A stretch of DNA of 64,000 nt, taken from assembly GCA_012932865.1 (NCBI GenBank), contig SAXG01000031.1, positions 248,001-312,000 of the forward strand, read 5' to 3'. The translations under genes and the position numbers were made by a program. The stretch comes from Amylostereum areolatum. Taxonomy: Eukaryota > Basidiomycota > Agaricomycetes > Russulales > Stereaceae. Under the pieces are notes generated by a model, which was given only the letters and a program-made list of their open reading frames with translations, did no database searches and was not told the DNA's origin. Shown piece by piece: positions 10,844 to 22,535 of the stretch (its first letter is position 1; each line of letters opens with the position of its first letter).

Positions 10844-13353
10844 CTACCCTGCGTGGCCATCATCTGCCGTCTTTGCCAATGATATGGCTGGTGCAGACCC
10901 CGCTGTAGGTTCGAGAGCTGGGGAAGTCAACGCCACGGGCACGATAGGGGAAGAAGTAGGGAACACATTCGTCCATGCCGGCGGGGCGGTGAAGATGGGC
11001 AACTCGCCATCGAGCGAGCACACTCGGCCCGACAAGAGTAGGTCTTGAAGAAGGTCCGAAGGCATCAACTGAGCAGCAAGAGGAAGCTCCGCGGGGTGAA
11101 GGGACGGGGTGTGAAGGATAGGTGAAGAATTGACGAATATCTGGGGGAGGTGCGCGGTTTGGATAGACATCGTTGGGGTTTCCGGACCGTCCTCGAAGTT
11201 TGATTCTACACTGTTGCAAGAGTACTCGGACGTAGAATCGTCATCGTATTCCCCGTCTTCAGCTTTATCCTCGACGGAGATGACAGTATTGAGATGGACG
11301 TCCGGGCGGTCTGAACAAGCTAGGTAGTTGAATTCTGGGAGGGGATCCTCGACCCGGGTGTAGGGCACGCCAACGTCCACGAAAACATCTAAAGCATCTA
11401 GAGGCACATGAACATAGGGAAGGGATGCATCATCTAGAGGAGCTACATGCCCACGTCAGACAAGTCATCTATCAAGTACAAGAGATAGGCATACCGTTCG
11501 ATTTCTGCGCTCGAATCGCGTCCCAGTCCCTAAAGAAGCATCATGAGCGGGACCTTGGTAGAACATCACGCGGAGAACTTACAGATCTTTGCAGAAGGCA
11601 TGGTGCATGATCTCGTGCAAAGCAAACCGGGTATGGGGCTCGCAGTCCAGCAACTAGAAGATGTCCCCATTAGCGTGAAAGATGGAGGATACCGGGGAGA
11701 ACGTACCCCGGAAAGAAGAGAGCCCAGTGAAGGATCGAGCCCTGGGGTTTGAAGCGCCCAGGAAGACTTGCAGTACATCTCTTCTATGAGGCTTTCTTGG
11801 TCGGTTCCTTCCCATGGGTGCTATGCGGCAGAAGTAGATGAACATACTGTGTTAAATGAAGAAACCAGAAAATATACTTTGTTGAAGGCCAGGGTGTGAA
11901 CAACTACTCCGAGCGAAAAATAGTCCACAGGGTAGGTGTACGGTGTGCCTCTGAGGACTTCTGGAGCAAGAAAGCCAAGCGTTCCGACGATGCCGGCGGC
12001 AGTGGGCGGGGCTCGGCCGGCTGAACGCATAGCGGGGTTGACCTCCAGACGGCAGGCAAGACCGAACTCGGCGACCCGTATGTGTCCATCGGCATTGATG
12101 AAGATGTTTGTGGGTTTGATATCGCGGTGGACGATCCCTAAGGAGTGAAGCTGGTTGATAGCACAAGCCTAGTCATACGGTGAGCAATATTCAGCAAAGG
12201 TAGACGGACGGCTTACTATCTCGGCGGTGTAGAATCTGAGCAACTTCTGGGGGAAATGACCCTTGTACGATGCATAAATATCGTACAAGGAGGTATGGTA
12301 GTAATCCTTCCCAATGTTTAGCCTAACCGCATTCCAGGAATGGTATGGTATGACTCACGGTGAGAATAAAAAGACGGGCAGTATCATGAAAGGCGGCCTT
12401 GAGATCCAGGATGAAGGACGCGGCCCTTGCATCGCGGTGAATACGCATTTCGTTAAGCATAGAATCAAGCATGACAGATTCCCCCTCAAGCGGGGAGAGC
12501 CAAGATTTGGTGAAGGCCTTGAGAGCATACATACACCCGCTTTTTTTGCCCTTTACAAGATGTACTTTGCTGTGTGAATCGTCTCGCAGAGTGGCCAGGA
12601 AATGGAAGTCGTTGACGGTCGGGATACGGTCCAAAGCAGGTGCGGAGGCGGATAGAGCACGGATGATTCTTGCGCTCTTGGACCGGGAGGGGACGACACC
12701 ATTGCAAGGGACAGACGTGAACTTGTTGATGGTCTGTCGCGGGGAGCTTACACAACGTCTGCCCACCAACGAACTTTTCCTCCTGATCTATTTAGTCGTT
12801 AAGAAAAGAGGCGTGAAATGAGAGAATATACACGTACTTGCTTGTACGGCCTTGTCTTCGCCAACGTCAGGGAAGTAATGTGAACGGTGACCATTATTTC
12901 GAAAGGACGGGGACTTGAAGGGTGGAAGACTGGACCTAAAAGGAAGAGGGGGGCCTGAGGCTGGGACCGTTAAATACAATGGCGATTGCGATCCAGACCA
13001 GAATACATCCAGTTTCAGATTGTGTGTCCAATGCAGATGGTCAGCCCGAATTTGAGTGAGGAGGGCTACGAGTAATGTGAGTGATGAGCCGGAGGTAACA
13101 GACGTGGGGCGAAGGACAGTGTCCGAGATAGTTGCATTTCAACGCGTTGAGGTCTGTCATTTGGATGGTCAAGTTGACGGATAGAGCCACATGGCTCTCC
13201 GCTTGCACATAAGAACAGCTGGAAGGGAAGGCATCAGTCTGAAACAAAGTGAGACAGTCGAATCTGCTGGTAAACGTGTCAGGTATATTTAGTTCACCCG
13301 AAAACGAGCTCGAAGATATTCTCGGGGGTGGAATGTCGCTTCAAAAGGGCCAT
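10844..13353 (-). CDS. AGC-like protein kinase with degraded catalytic motifs (possible pseudokinase)
   Basis: A kinase-like fold is readable across several exons. The beta-3 lysine is in YALKAFTK, the alpha-C glutamate in MLNEMRIHR, and the catalytic loop reads IVHRDIKPTN. GFLAPEVL stands for the APE motif and PVDYFSLGVV for the F-helix Asp. An AGC-type tail follows (LDWDAIRAQK). Two key sites are not canonical: the Mg-binding DFG is EFG (VAEFGLA, codon GAG at about 12,073), and the Gly-rich loop reads LRDDSHSKV without glycines. The C-terminal 187 codons are acidic and Pro/Ser-rich. N-terminal exons upstream of 12,769 can be joined in phase back to an ATG at 13353 (MALLKRHSTPENIF), but that assembly is uncertain. 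If only the well-supported part is taken, the gene runs 10844-12769. Substrate unknown. Confidence 0.7.
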
Positions 13354-13442
13354 ATCAACACATACAAGATACAAAGAGGGCATAGCGGAGGCTGAAATAG
13401 TAAACACATCGAAACGGAGACGGAGGACGATGTTGATTGAGT

Positions 13443-14007
<565 letters not shown>

Positions 14008-14299
14008 GTTATGTAAATGAGATATTTGAGGGAGTAGGAACAGAGGATGGTGGTGGAGGAGAATATGTGAATCAGATATTTGAGGATGGTGGTGGATGAG
14101 AAACAACAATTCAATGAACAAAGCATTGCATCAACGGCGCGGCAATACACAAAATCACGTGACCTACGCGTCTTCCCAAACGGCGATTGCCGCTCTTTTG
14201 AAATCGACGCCTCCATGACTCGATCGCATTCGCAACGCCGACTTCAAGTTCAAGAAGTTCTGCGACTGTCTTACACCTTTTTTCACGTCAAATCCTACC

Positions 14300-15970
14300 A
14301 TGGCCACAACGACGCCAGAAGAGCGTTACGAATTGATCACAAGAGGTCTTAAGGAGGTATTAGGAGGTGACTCGATCAAAGCGATCCTCGAGCAGGGCAA
14401 GCATCCAAAATGTTACTGGGGTACGTCTCCTGCATCCTGACCGATCTTCCCTCTTTAGCTCTCTCTAGGAACCGCGCCCACTGGACGACGTATGTGAATC
14501 TCCTCAAAGATAACTCGGTCTAAAACTGCAATGGTCACAGCGCATGTGGGCTACTTCGTAGCATTGACCAAGATCGCAGATTTTCTGCGAGCAGGTGTTG
14601 AGGTACACAGATTCACCCATCCTCTGACGAAAAACTCCTCACATCTTCTCACCAAGGTCAAAATTCTTCTTGCCGGCAAGATTGTTTTCCGCCAGACCGA
14701 CAGGCTCGTGTTCTGACACATCATCTATAGACATCCACGCTTTTCTAGACAATCTCAAAGCCCCCTTCGAACTTGTCGCTCACCGCACAAAATACTACAA
14801 ACTACTCCTTCTTTCCGTCTTCCGTTCCCTTGGCATTCCGACCTCCAAACTTATCTTCGTCGAGGGATCCTCCTACCAACTCACCCGCGAGTACAACCTC
14901 GATAACTACAGGCTCTGCGCTTCCGTCACGGAGCACGATGCAAAAAAGGCTGGGGCTGAAGTCGTCAAACAGGTTGATAGCCCACTGCTGAGCGGCCTCT
15001 TGTACCCGGGGCTTCAAGCGTTGGACGAGCAGTACCTCGGTGTGGATTTCCAGTTCGGTGGTGTCGACCAGGTGTTTATCCGTTTTTTCTCGACATCGCC
15101 GCCCTCGTCCGAGCTCACATAACTTCCCTTTCCAGCGCAAAATATTCACTTTTGCTGAGCTCTATCTCCCGCGCCTCGGATACGCCAAGCGCGCCCACCT
15201 CATGAACGCCATGGTCCCCGGCCTCACCGGCGGCAAGATGTCTTCATCAGACCCCAACTCCAAAATCGACTTTTTGGACCCGCCCGAGGCCGTGAGCAAG
15301 AAGATCAAGGGCGCCTTTTGTGAGGAGGGTAACGTCGAGGAGAATGGTGTCCTCGCCTTCGTCGAAGCCGTCCTCTTTCCAATCTCTGCACTACGCATCG
15401 AGCGGGCGCGCACGGGCGAGCCACCCGCGGAGGGGGCGACGGGTGACCAGCGGCCATTCGTCGGGGAGGGCGCACCTGAAGGTACAGTATTCACGATTTC
15501 GAGACCGGAGAAGTTCGGGGGGGCGTGCCATTACCAGAGCTACGCGGAGCTGAAGGCAGCCTTTGAAAAGAAGGAGGTGCATCCTGGTGATCTCAAGAAG
15601 GCGGTTGCGGACGCGTTGATAAGCCTGCTCGAGCCGATCCGCCAGGAGTTCCTTTCGAGTGAGGAATGGCAGAAGACGGTGCAGCTAGCGTACCCCGAGG
15701 ATGTAAAGGTTGTCAAGAAGAAAAAGGTTCATATCCTCTGGCTGTGCCGTTTGCTTCGATGTTTGTGACGTTCAATCTTCTGGTGAACAGGAGAAAGTGT
15801 ACCACCCGCCCCCACCTGGCAAGGGCAAGAACGCGAAAAAGCCTGTCGATGGCGAGGAAGCGGTCGTATCAAATGCACCAACACCCGCCTCAGAGCCCAC
15901 CCCAACAGCGCCAGAACCTGACCAAGCTACTTTGCAGACCGCGAAGGAGGATGTGTCACGAAGTGGATGA
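14300..15970 (+). CDS. TYS1: cytosolic tyrosyl-tRNA synthetase
   Basis: This class I aminoacyl-tRNA synthetase charges tRNA-Tyr in the cytosol. The protein begins [20 protein letters not shown]. The HIGH-type motif appears as GRPHVGYF after splicing of exon pieces near 14,490 and 14,541. The tyrosine-binding region reads [20 protein letters not shown] and [12 protein letters not shown], and the KMSKS-type loop is [13 protein letters not shown] at about 15,231. The C-terminal half ([18 protein letters not shown]) matches the eukaryotic cytosolic form. It ends in a Lys/Pro-rich tail after a last intron near 15,727-15,790. That tail is probably an RNA-binding or disordered extension. No mitochondrial presequence is seen. 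At least six exons; the first ATG with the conserved N-terminus was taken as the start. Confidence 0.95.
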
Positions 15971-16357
15971 AACCAATCGCGATATGTATTTTTGTGTAAA
16001 TGTATGGGGCTACTACTCGTAGAAGAAATTCACACTCTACAAGGGTAGAATCGATCACATGTATCGATCACATTTGTGATGGTAAGGCAGCAACACGGAA
16101 AACCATAGACGCCTAAGATATGAGATATCGGTACATGTGCAGACAACAAACACTTGATTATGGTACACAGGCGGGAGTAGGGAAATAGGGAAATATAGCA
16201 GTGGAAGGACAACCGTATGTCACCTGAATGCATACAAGCGCAGCACCTCACCCGGTCAACGTCCAGCCAAGGTGCAAGTGTATCAGCGGGGAGGTGTTCC
16301 TCCCATACTTACCAACATAGAGTTGTGCATGACCTTCTTGCTGTATGGCCGGGTGGC
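15971..16357. other. intergenic between convergent genes
   Basis: This should hold the 3' UTRs of the tyrosyl-tRNA synthetase gene (plus) and the glycogen synthase gene (minus). A short direct repeat gatcacatgtatcgatcaca occurs near 16,053. Nothing else was recognised. Confidence 0.5.
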
Positions 16358-18884
16358 TTAGATCTTGCCTGTACCGTTGGTGGAACCGATTGTAGGGGTC
16401 CCGTGAACGTCTTCGCCGTTCACCTGAGAGAGGGCCGCATCGGCTTTGCGCAGGTCTCCTTCGCTCAGCGACTTGAAGGGGCCACCACCGGGCGTGCTCG
16501 CGCCTGACATGACAGATCCAGCGCGCGAACGGACTTTCATGACAAGGGGGCTATCAATCGACCCAGACGTTAGCGGAAATAGGAAGGTTGAAACAAGATG
16601 AACGTACAAAGGATAGCTGTCCTCGTCATCCTCCTGCGATGACGGCCATTGGTATCCGCGGTAGTCGCTCGTGTTCAGGGTTTGCATCTGAAAGAAATGG
16701 TCAGCAGGTGAACGCAACCTATCCGATATCAGTGACGCACTTCCTCCGTGAGTGTGCCGATATCGCCTGGCGTCGCAAGACCGTGACCGTTCATTCTGAA
16801 TCTCGGGCTACCTGGCATGCTGATAGCATACTTCTCCGGTCCGCTTGCGAACTCGTCTTCCTCCTCCGCCTCGGCACCAGGGTAGAATGCATCTGGATAC
16901 GCACGGCGCACGGCAAGCTGACGCGCCTTAGAATATTCGATTCCGAGGTTCTTCCAGTCGAGTAAGGGCGAGAGGCGTTCGACGCGGTTACGTTGGTTGA
17001 TGCGTTGACGCCGCGTCTTATTGCAGAAGGAGAAGATGACGTCCGCAAGAGAGTTGACGGATTCCTCGGGGGATTTCGCACGTCTGTCGACGATGTAACA
17101 CCCTTCGTCCTCAGGGCGATCGATCATATCTTGCATGAAGCACCCGAATCCAGACAGGTTTGTCGTCACCGAGGGGATACCCATCTGGTGAAACACGTGA
17201 GGTTGCAATTCGTAAACCGAGAATCAGGTGATTCTTACAACGGTGCACTCGGCTGGCGTGTAGCCCCATGGCTCGTAGTAGCTTGGGAAGACGCCCAGGT
17301 GGCAGCCGCGGACAAACTCCTCGTAGTCCATGCCCAGAACAGGGTTGTTAGAGTTGAGGAAGTCGGGGTGGAAGACGACCTTGACGCGGTCTTGAGAGCT
17401 GTTGAAGAGCTTGACGCGACGGATTTGATTCAGAATCGGGTCGGCAGCGTCGTCCGACATGTTGTGTGTAGTGACGGGCGGAAGGCTGTTACGCTTCAAG
17501 GCGAAGATGCGCCGTTTGAGCTGGACTTTGTCCTCCTCTGACAGCAGCTCCTCCGGGGATGGTATCTTGGCGAAATCGCTGAGAACAATGTCAACATGCG
17601 TGGAGAAAAGGCGTGGATAGAAGACGTACCCATTCGAGCGAGCGGCAAAGTCGAACAGTCGCGCGCCAATGCGGTTCTGGATTTCTGTCACGGTGTCCTT
17701 GAGCTGCTTGGTCACAGCCTGCCCCTTGAGGGAGTCGATGGTGTACGAATGAGTTGAGGCGGGCATGATGATAAACGCGACGACGGTCGTTTTGGACTGA
17801 GCCTGCTGCAGGCGGAAGTTCAGCCTTGCGAGGGACTCGATGAACATGTCCACGCCCTTGTTGCGATATTCGTATCGACCTGCGGTGAACAGGTAGAGTG
17901 TTTTGTCGAGGTCGAAGTCGAGGTGGCCGTAGAAATGACCACGGACGAACTCGTTGATCTTCTCCTTGGACGTCGAATGCAAGTTCTGGAACTCGTGCAT
18001 GGCCTGGAATTTGACAACATTGAGACCATTGGGAAGAACGCCATCTGGTTTGCGTTTCAGAAGATGTTCGGCCTCGAATGCGGTGATATGAGAGACAGTG
18101 GTGAAGACGTCGGCACAATGGGCAGAGGAACGCTCGATGCAGTATCGATGATAGATGCCGCGCTTTCCTGCTTCATGATCTACGTCAAAGTATTGAAGGT
18201 TATTGTAGAAGTCGACACTGCCAGCGCATAGGTACCGGCCCAAGAGGGTGGCGTGGGTTGTGAATACGGTGGTGACATCGATATGCCGTTTGCGGCAGAG
18301 GGGAATTGCGATGCCGGCTTGCCATTCGTGGAAATGCGCGACGACGGCAGTGTCCAACTGACGGGCTACATACTGTAGACATTCGTGACGCGGTTGGGGA
18401 CGTGTAGATTGAGGACGTGCAATGGAAAGAGACTGACCTCGCCCAAAAACCACGCGACGAGGTATCCGAAAACGATCGTCTCGTTTGTTTCGTGATCATT
18501 CGGCGGAGTCGGGATTCCGGCCAAGTTCCAGAGGTCGCCTTTCCACTCGTCCAAACGGTGGTACTGGCTGCCGGTGTCGAAAAGAAGGACGTGGGGCGCG
18601 CCCTCGATCAACCAGCGACCGTAGAGAACCTTGACGCCTTGAGCACGCATGGCGTCGAGAGATGCAGCGACGTAGGGATCTGAGGGCTCTTCGGCCTCGA
18701 CTTCCATGGGAGCAGTCTTGTAGGAGAGAGGACCGATGAGGGTGTATCTGTCGCCATACTCTGAGACGGTGACGGGGACCTTGGTCTTGATGACGGTGTA
18801 GATGCCGCCGACCTTGTTGGCGACCTCCCAAGCGGACTCAAATAGAATCGGGTTTCTGACGTCGCGATTGACAGCTTGGGCCAT
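16358..18884 (-). CDS. GSY1: glycogen synthase (GT3 family)
   Basis: This cytosolic enzyme elongates glycogen by transferring glucose from UDP-glucose to alpha-1,4 chains. The N-terminus reads [20 protein letters not shown], the donor-binding start of fungal and animal glycogen synthases. Further blocks are [71 protein letters not shown] and [20 protein letters not shown]. The C-terminal region ([13 protein letters not shown], then [24 protein letters not shown] and Ser-rich segments) corresponds to the regulatory phosphorylation tail. The Arg cluster [12 protein letters not shown] is the glucose-6-phosphate activation site of the family. A 51-nt intron near 17,582-17,632 is a multiple of three and stays open if unspliced. 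The ATG at 18884 gives [12 protein letters not shown]; an in-frame ATG at 18962 would add 26 residues. Confidence 0.95.
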
Positions 18885-19155
18885 TGTGCGAGATGAGGAG
18901 GAGTTTGCGGGGACGCGAGCGGGGCGGGGAAGCTGGAAAGGGTCGCGCAAATGCGCGTTCAACTATTCAACTGAGACTACCCCGGACCCTGACGTCACTC
19001 CCCCGTGACCGGTTCCCGGCCCCGCCCTCGACAGCCCTCGCCCTCCGTCCTCCACAGCGGTGAACACGCAGCGCAATCGATTATGGTCATTCTACGAATA
19101 TGTAGTATCCATGTCCCAGACGCCCTGGGTCACCTGGCTCCCTCTGTTTTACTTT

Positions 19156-20437
19156 TTACGGCCTCTTGGCCTTCGCCGCCTGACGCTCTCCAGTGATGTC
19201 CCACTTGCCAAACAGAAGGCTGCGAAGGAGATCAGGTCAGATAACACATCCCGGACAAAGTGGTAACAAGACGCACTCGAATGCGGCCATGATTGTCCAC
19301 TTGCGGTTGTCGGCCTCGGGGAACGCCAGCGAACGAGGTCCGTAAAATACCTTGAACAGAGAGTCAGCGCTTGAACGTGCACAGTGATGTCAACCATACC
19401 TCATCGTCCACCTCATGCTGTTTGCGCGGCAGGCAGTGGAGGAATTTCCAGTCGGGGTTAGCCCCACCTTCACGGCAGAGGGCTTCGGTGACTTGGTACC
19501 CCTGGAAGTCTTTAAGCCGCTGCTCCTTTTCCGCTTCCTGACCCATGGAAATCCTATATGCACGGCGTCAGAACGAATAAGTATAACAAGCGATGCGATG
19601 TACCAGGTGTCTGTCACAACGACGTCTGCACCATGGACTGCCTCTCGCGGATCTGTACCCCACCAGATCTTCTCGTCACACTTGAGCTCCTTGACACGGT
19701 CCCAAACGGCAGCAGGTGCTCGGTACATCGCCTGTGGAGGCGTCGCCACCCTCAGAGAGTGTCCAAGGCGCGGATAAGTGACCAACATGTCGTGAAGAAC
19801 ATTGGCAGAGTCGCCGACATAGGCGATGGTGAGAGGTCGGAGGTCGGGCAAAAGCGCGTTAGGCGTTGAGGCCGGTTCGACGTTAGGGTCAAAGAGATGG
19901 GCGTGTTCGTGCAGTGTGAGGAGGTCGGCTAGTGTTTGGGTCGGATGCCAGAGAGAGGAGAGCGCGTTCAAAACCGGTACGGGAGAGTATTTTGCGAGCT
20001 CCTGTGTCCATTGTCAGAGGATACCTCACGAGCCGCAAAGAAATACGCACCTCGATTTCTTCGTGCTCGCCGACGCGGGCAAAGATGCCCTGACACATTC
20101 CACCAATAACTCGTGCCGTATCTCGTGGAGACTCATTGACGCCGAGCTGTATGTCTTCCCGTCCGAGGAAGAGCGCACGTCCACCCAGCAGCACCGACGC
20201 GGTCTCCGCGGCCACGCGTGTTCGGGTACTTCGCTTCGAGAAAAGAAGGGCGATGGATTTGTTGAACAGGGACTGTGAAGGCATGCGCATACGGGAAGCC
20301 TTGCCCCCAGTCGCACGCTGGGGCTCGAGCCATGGTAGAGAGAGCTGTTTGAGGTGGTGGGCGTGGTGAACGGTGCGAAGGATTTGTGGGCCAGTGAGGT
20401 CGGCGAGACTCATCAAGTGGGGGACTACCGAAGCCAT
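19156..20437 (-). CDS. ARG3: ornithine carbamoyltransferase
   Basis: This enzyme makes citrulline from ornithine and carbamoyl phosphate in arginine biosynthesis. Family motifs are intact: carbamoyl-phosphate site [35 protein letters not shown], and the ornithine-binding [15 protein letters not shown]. The last exon, after a ~60-nt intron, gives [16 protein letters not shown] and stops at 19156. Four or five exons are joined in phase. The N-terminus ([18 protein letters not shown]) enters the catalytic domain almost at once, so there is no room for a long mitochondrial presequence. OTC is mitochondrial in many filamentous fungi and cytosolic in Saccharomyces; this start suggests a cytosolic form unless an upstream exon was missed. 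Confidence 0.93.
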
Positions 20438-21203
20438 GGTGGTAGTGAGACTAGGTTGCAGCAGCGAACTAGATAAATAGAAAAACGCCTTGAAGGATCC
20501 TCGAGACTCGGGGTGACTCAGAGTAGGATATAGGAGGCCTCGAGGTTTGCATGAAGAACTTCAGAAATTAGGCTCGGCCGATGCCGATCCTCTTCTCATC
20601 CTCGCACCCAGTTCTCGATGACAACGTCTACTATAACACAAACGCGACGCGGGTGCAAGGTCCTGGGCCCAGCTTGTATCTCTCACCATAGTGAGCTCTT
20701 TTTGTTGTCTTAAGATTCTCCAGTGGCGACTGTGAGATCAAGCCCAATGAACGATGAACGTGTATGTATGTAACGACCACAACTGAAAGATGTGTTCCCT
20801 TCCTTCAGAATCTGATATTGATTCCCCCGCATGCAATGCCGTCCGACGGCATGTCCATCGTGAGTATTCTCTGACCATGGTTTTTAGGTTGCTCCTTGGA
20901 GAATGAGGCCTGTGTACGCCTGGCAAACTTCTACTCGGCGCCCTCGTCGACGTTTTTCATTCGTTTGCCTTCGCGTGTGGACTGCCAGCACCCCGGACCT
21001 CGTAGTTGACAACGTCCTTCCCATGCCTCTGTGTGAACTTGGGTTTCAAGCTACCGGCATTGCCAGGCAATCACTAGGCCTGGAAAGGACGACCTTTTGC
21101 GTTGGGAAGGTTGACGCCGGAATTACGTTCCATCTTTCCTCCCACAAGCATTTAAAGGGCATGGGGCGTCCGCACTCTCGAATCCACCTCGTCGCTTCCA
21201 GAT
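20438..21203. other. divergent promoter region
   Basis: This lies between the start codons of the OTC gene (minus) and the secreted-protein gene (plus). No conserved ORF was found. A catttaaagg sequence about 55 bp upstream of the secreted-protein ATG could serve as a TATA-like element. Confidence 0.5.
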
Positions 21204-22060
21204 ATGCGCCTTTTCGTCGTCGTCCTGTCTGCTATGATTCTGCCTATCTTCGCGGCGCCTACTTCCGCAGGTTTGTATGGTTTCAACATACCCACCGCAT
21301 ATTTCGTGCTCACGACCATGATAGCCAACCAGCCCAAGCCAAATAACTGTCCAGGAGCGTCCATCATCAGCACTCAGCAGATCTCGGTGGACGGCAACAA
21401 TGTCACACTTACCCACTTCTCCTGCGGCGCCGTTACGCCCGCTGTTGAAGCCAGGTCGACACTTTTGCAAGGTCGCGATGCGGATGAATGCACGACTTCT
21501 TCGACGGAGTGCAAATGCGGTGAATCTTGTATGACTTTTCTCGGTTTCCTTCCACGGAAGGGACGTCCGCCAATGGAAGGTTAACAGGCATCGCGACGTG
21601 CAATGCGGATACAGCTCTGCCACCGAACCCGTCAAACTGTGCAACTATCACTCAGGCCATCCAGATTATTGGACAAATCAACGGTGGGTTGTCCCGTCTG
21701 TAGTCGGGACGATGGGCTTACACCAATCAGGCATTGGACTGACGTTTTTCGTGGACCCGGGGGACTCCGTGCTCTTCTCGTTCGTCGACTGTGCATTTGA
21801 ATGGGATAACGTAGGTCCTAACACGCTTGAATACTGTTGGGACGACTTCGTAAGCTTTCTCCTCTACCTACTCACCGTTGATTGAACCAGCTTAATAGGT
21901 CAGGACGGAGAATGCGATTGTTTCGAGCTGCACCGGCGTCAACGGAAATACTGGCGGGTTGTGCAGGTCTATCGCGAATGAATGGCAATCGACGTAAGTG
22001 CCAGCTCTGCCGCTTTGCTTTTAACCAACATCCTCTTCGTTCAGGGTGGCCTTTGTATAA
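21204..22060 (+). CDS. cysteine-rich small secreted protein
   Basis: The protein starts with a clear signal peptide (MRLFVVVLSAMILPIFAAP). After splicing, the mature part carries a cysteine array: CTTSSTECKCGESCIATC, NCATIT, SFVDCAFEWDNVG, LEYCWDDF, SSCTG and GLCRS, ending WQSTVAFV. Five exons join in phase. The CxC..C..C start, the internal C-F-x-N/W-x-N core and the YCW motif recall a common agaricomycete family of small secreted proteins with no known function. The last exon is only about five codons after a short intron. No enzyme motif is present. A role at the cell surface or in interaction with other organisms is a guess. Confidence 0.75.
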
Positions 22061-22535
22061 AAGACAATTGCAGCTTGAGGATATCTTGCATACATTTTTG
22101 GGAACTCTTGATCGGATTACTTGGTGGAGTACGTTGCTCCTACTGTACTGTACTTTTCACTACGGGCACGAACCTCAGCAATACCCATGGGATTTTGGGG
22201 TTCTTGAAAAATTGTGATCACGTGAGGTCTGGATGGACGCGTTATGGCCGACGCGCTCGACGGTTATCTGCCAACTGACACCGTTTCCCCCGCACCTTCC
22301 TCCCTTACACTCATATCACCCTCACCCTGGACGTTGAACGCGACAGGTGCTGATAATATTTACTTGACGACCGCGGGCGTGGAAATTATACCTTAACTGC
22401 TGTACGTTTATGGCCACATGCTTGCACGATGCCAGCGTTCTGACGGACAGCAGGCGCGCAGGGCGGCTACCTTGCGACGACTCCTAGGACGGGTCCCCTC
22501 AAGAACAGCGTGTCGTTCACGACCATCCAGAAACA
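22061..22535. other. intergenic
   Basis: 3' region of the secreted-protein gene and promoter of the GT69 gene. No conserved ORF, tRNA or repeat was recognised. Confidence 0.5.
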
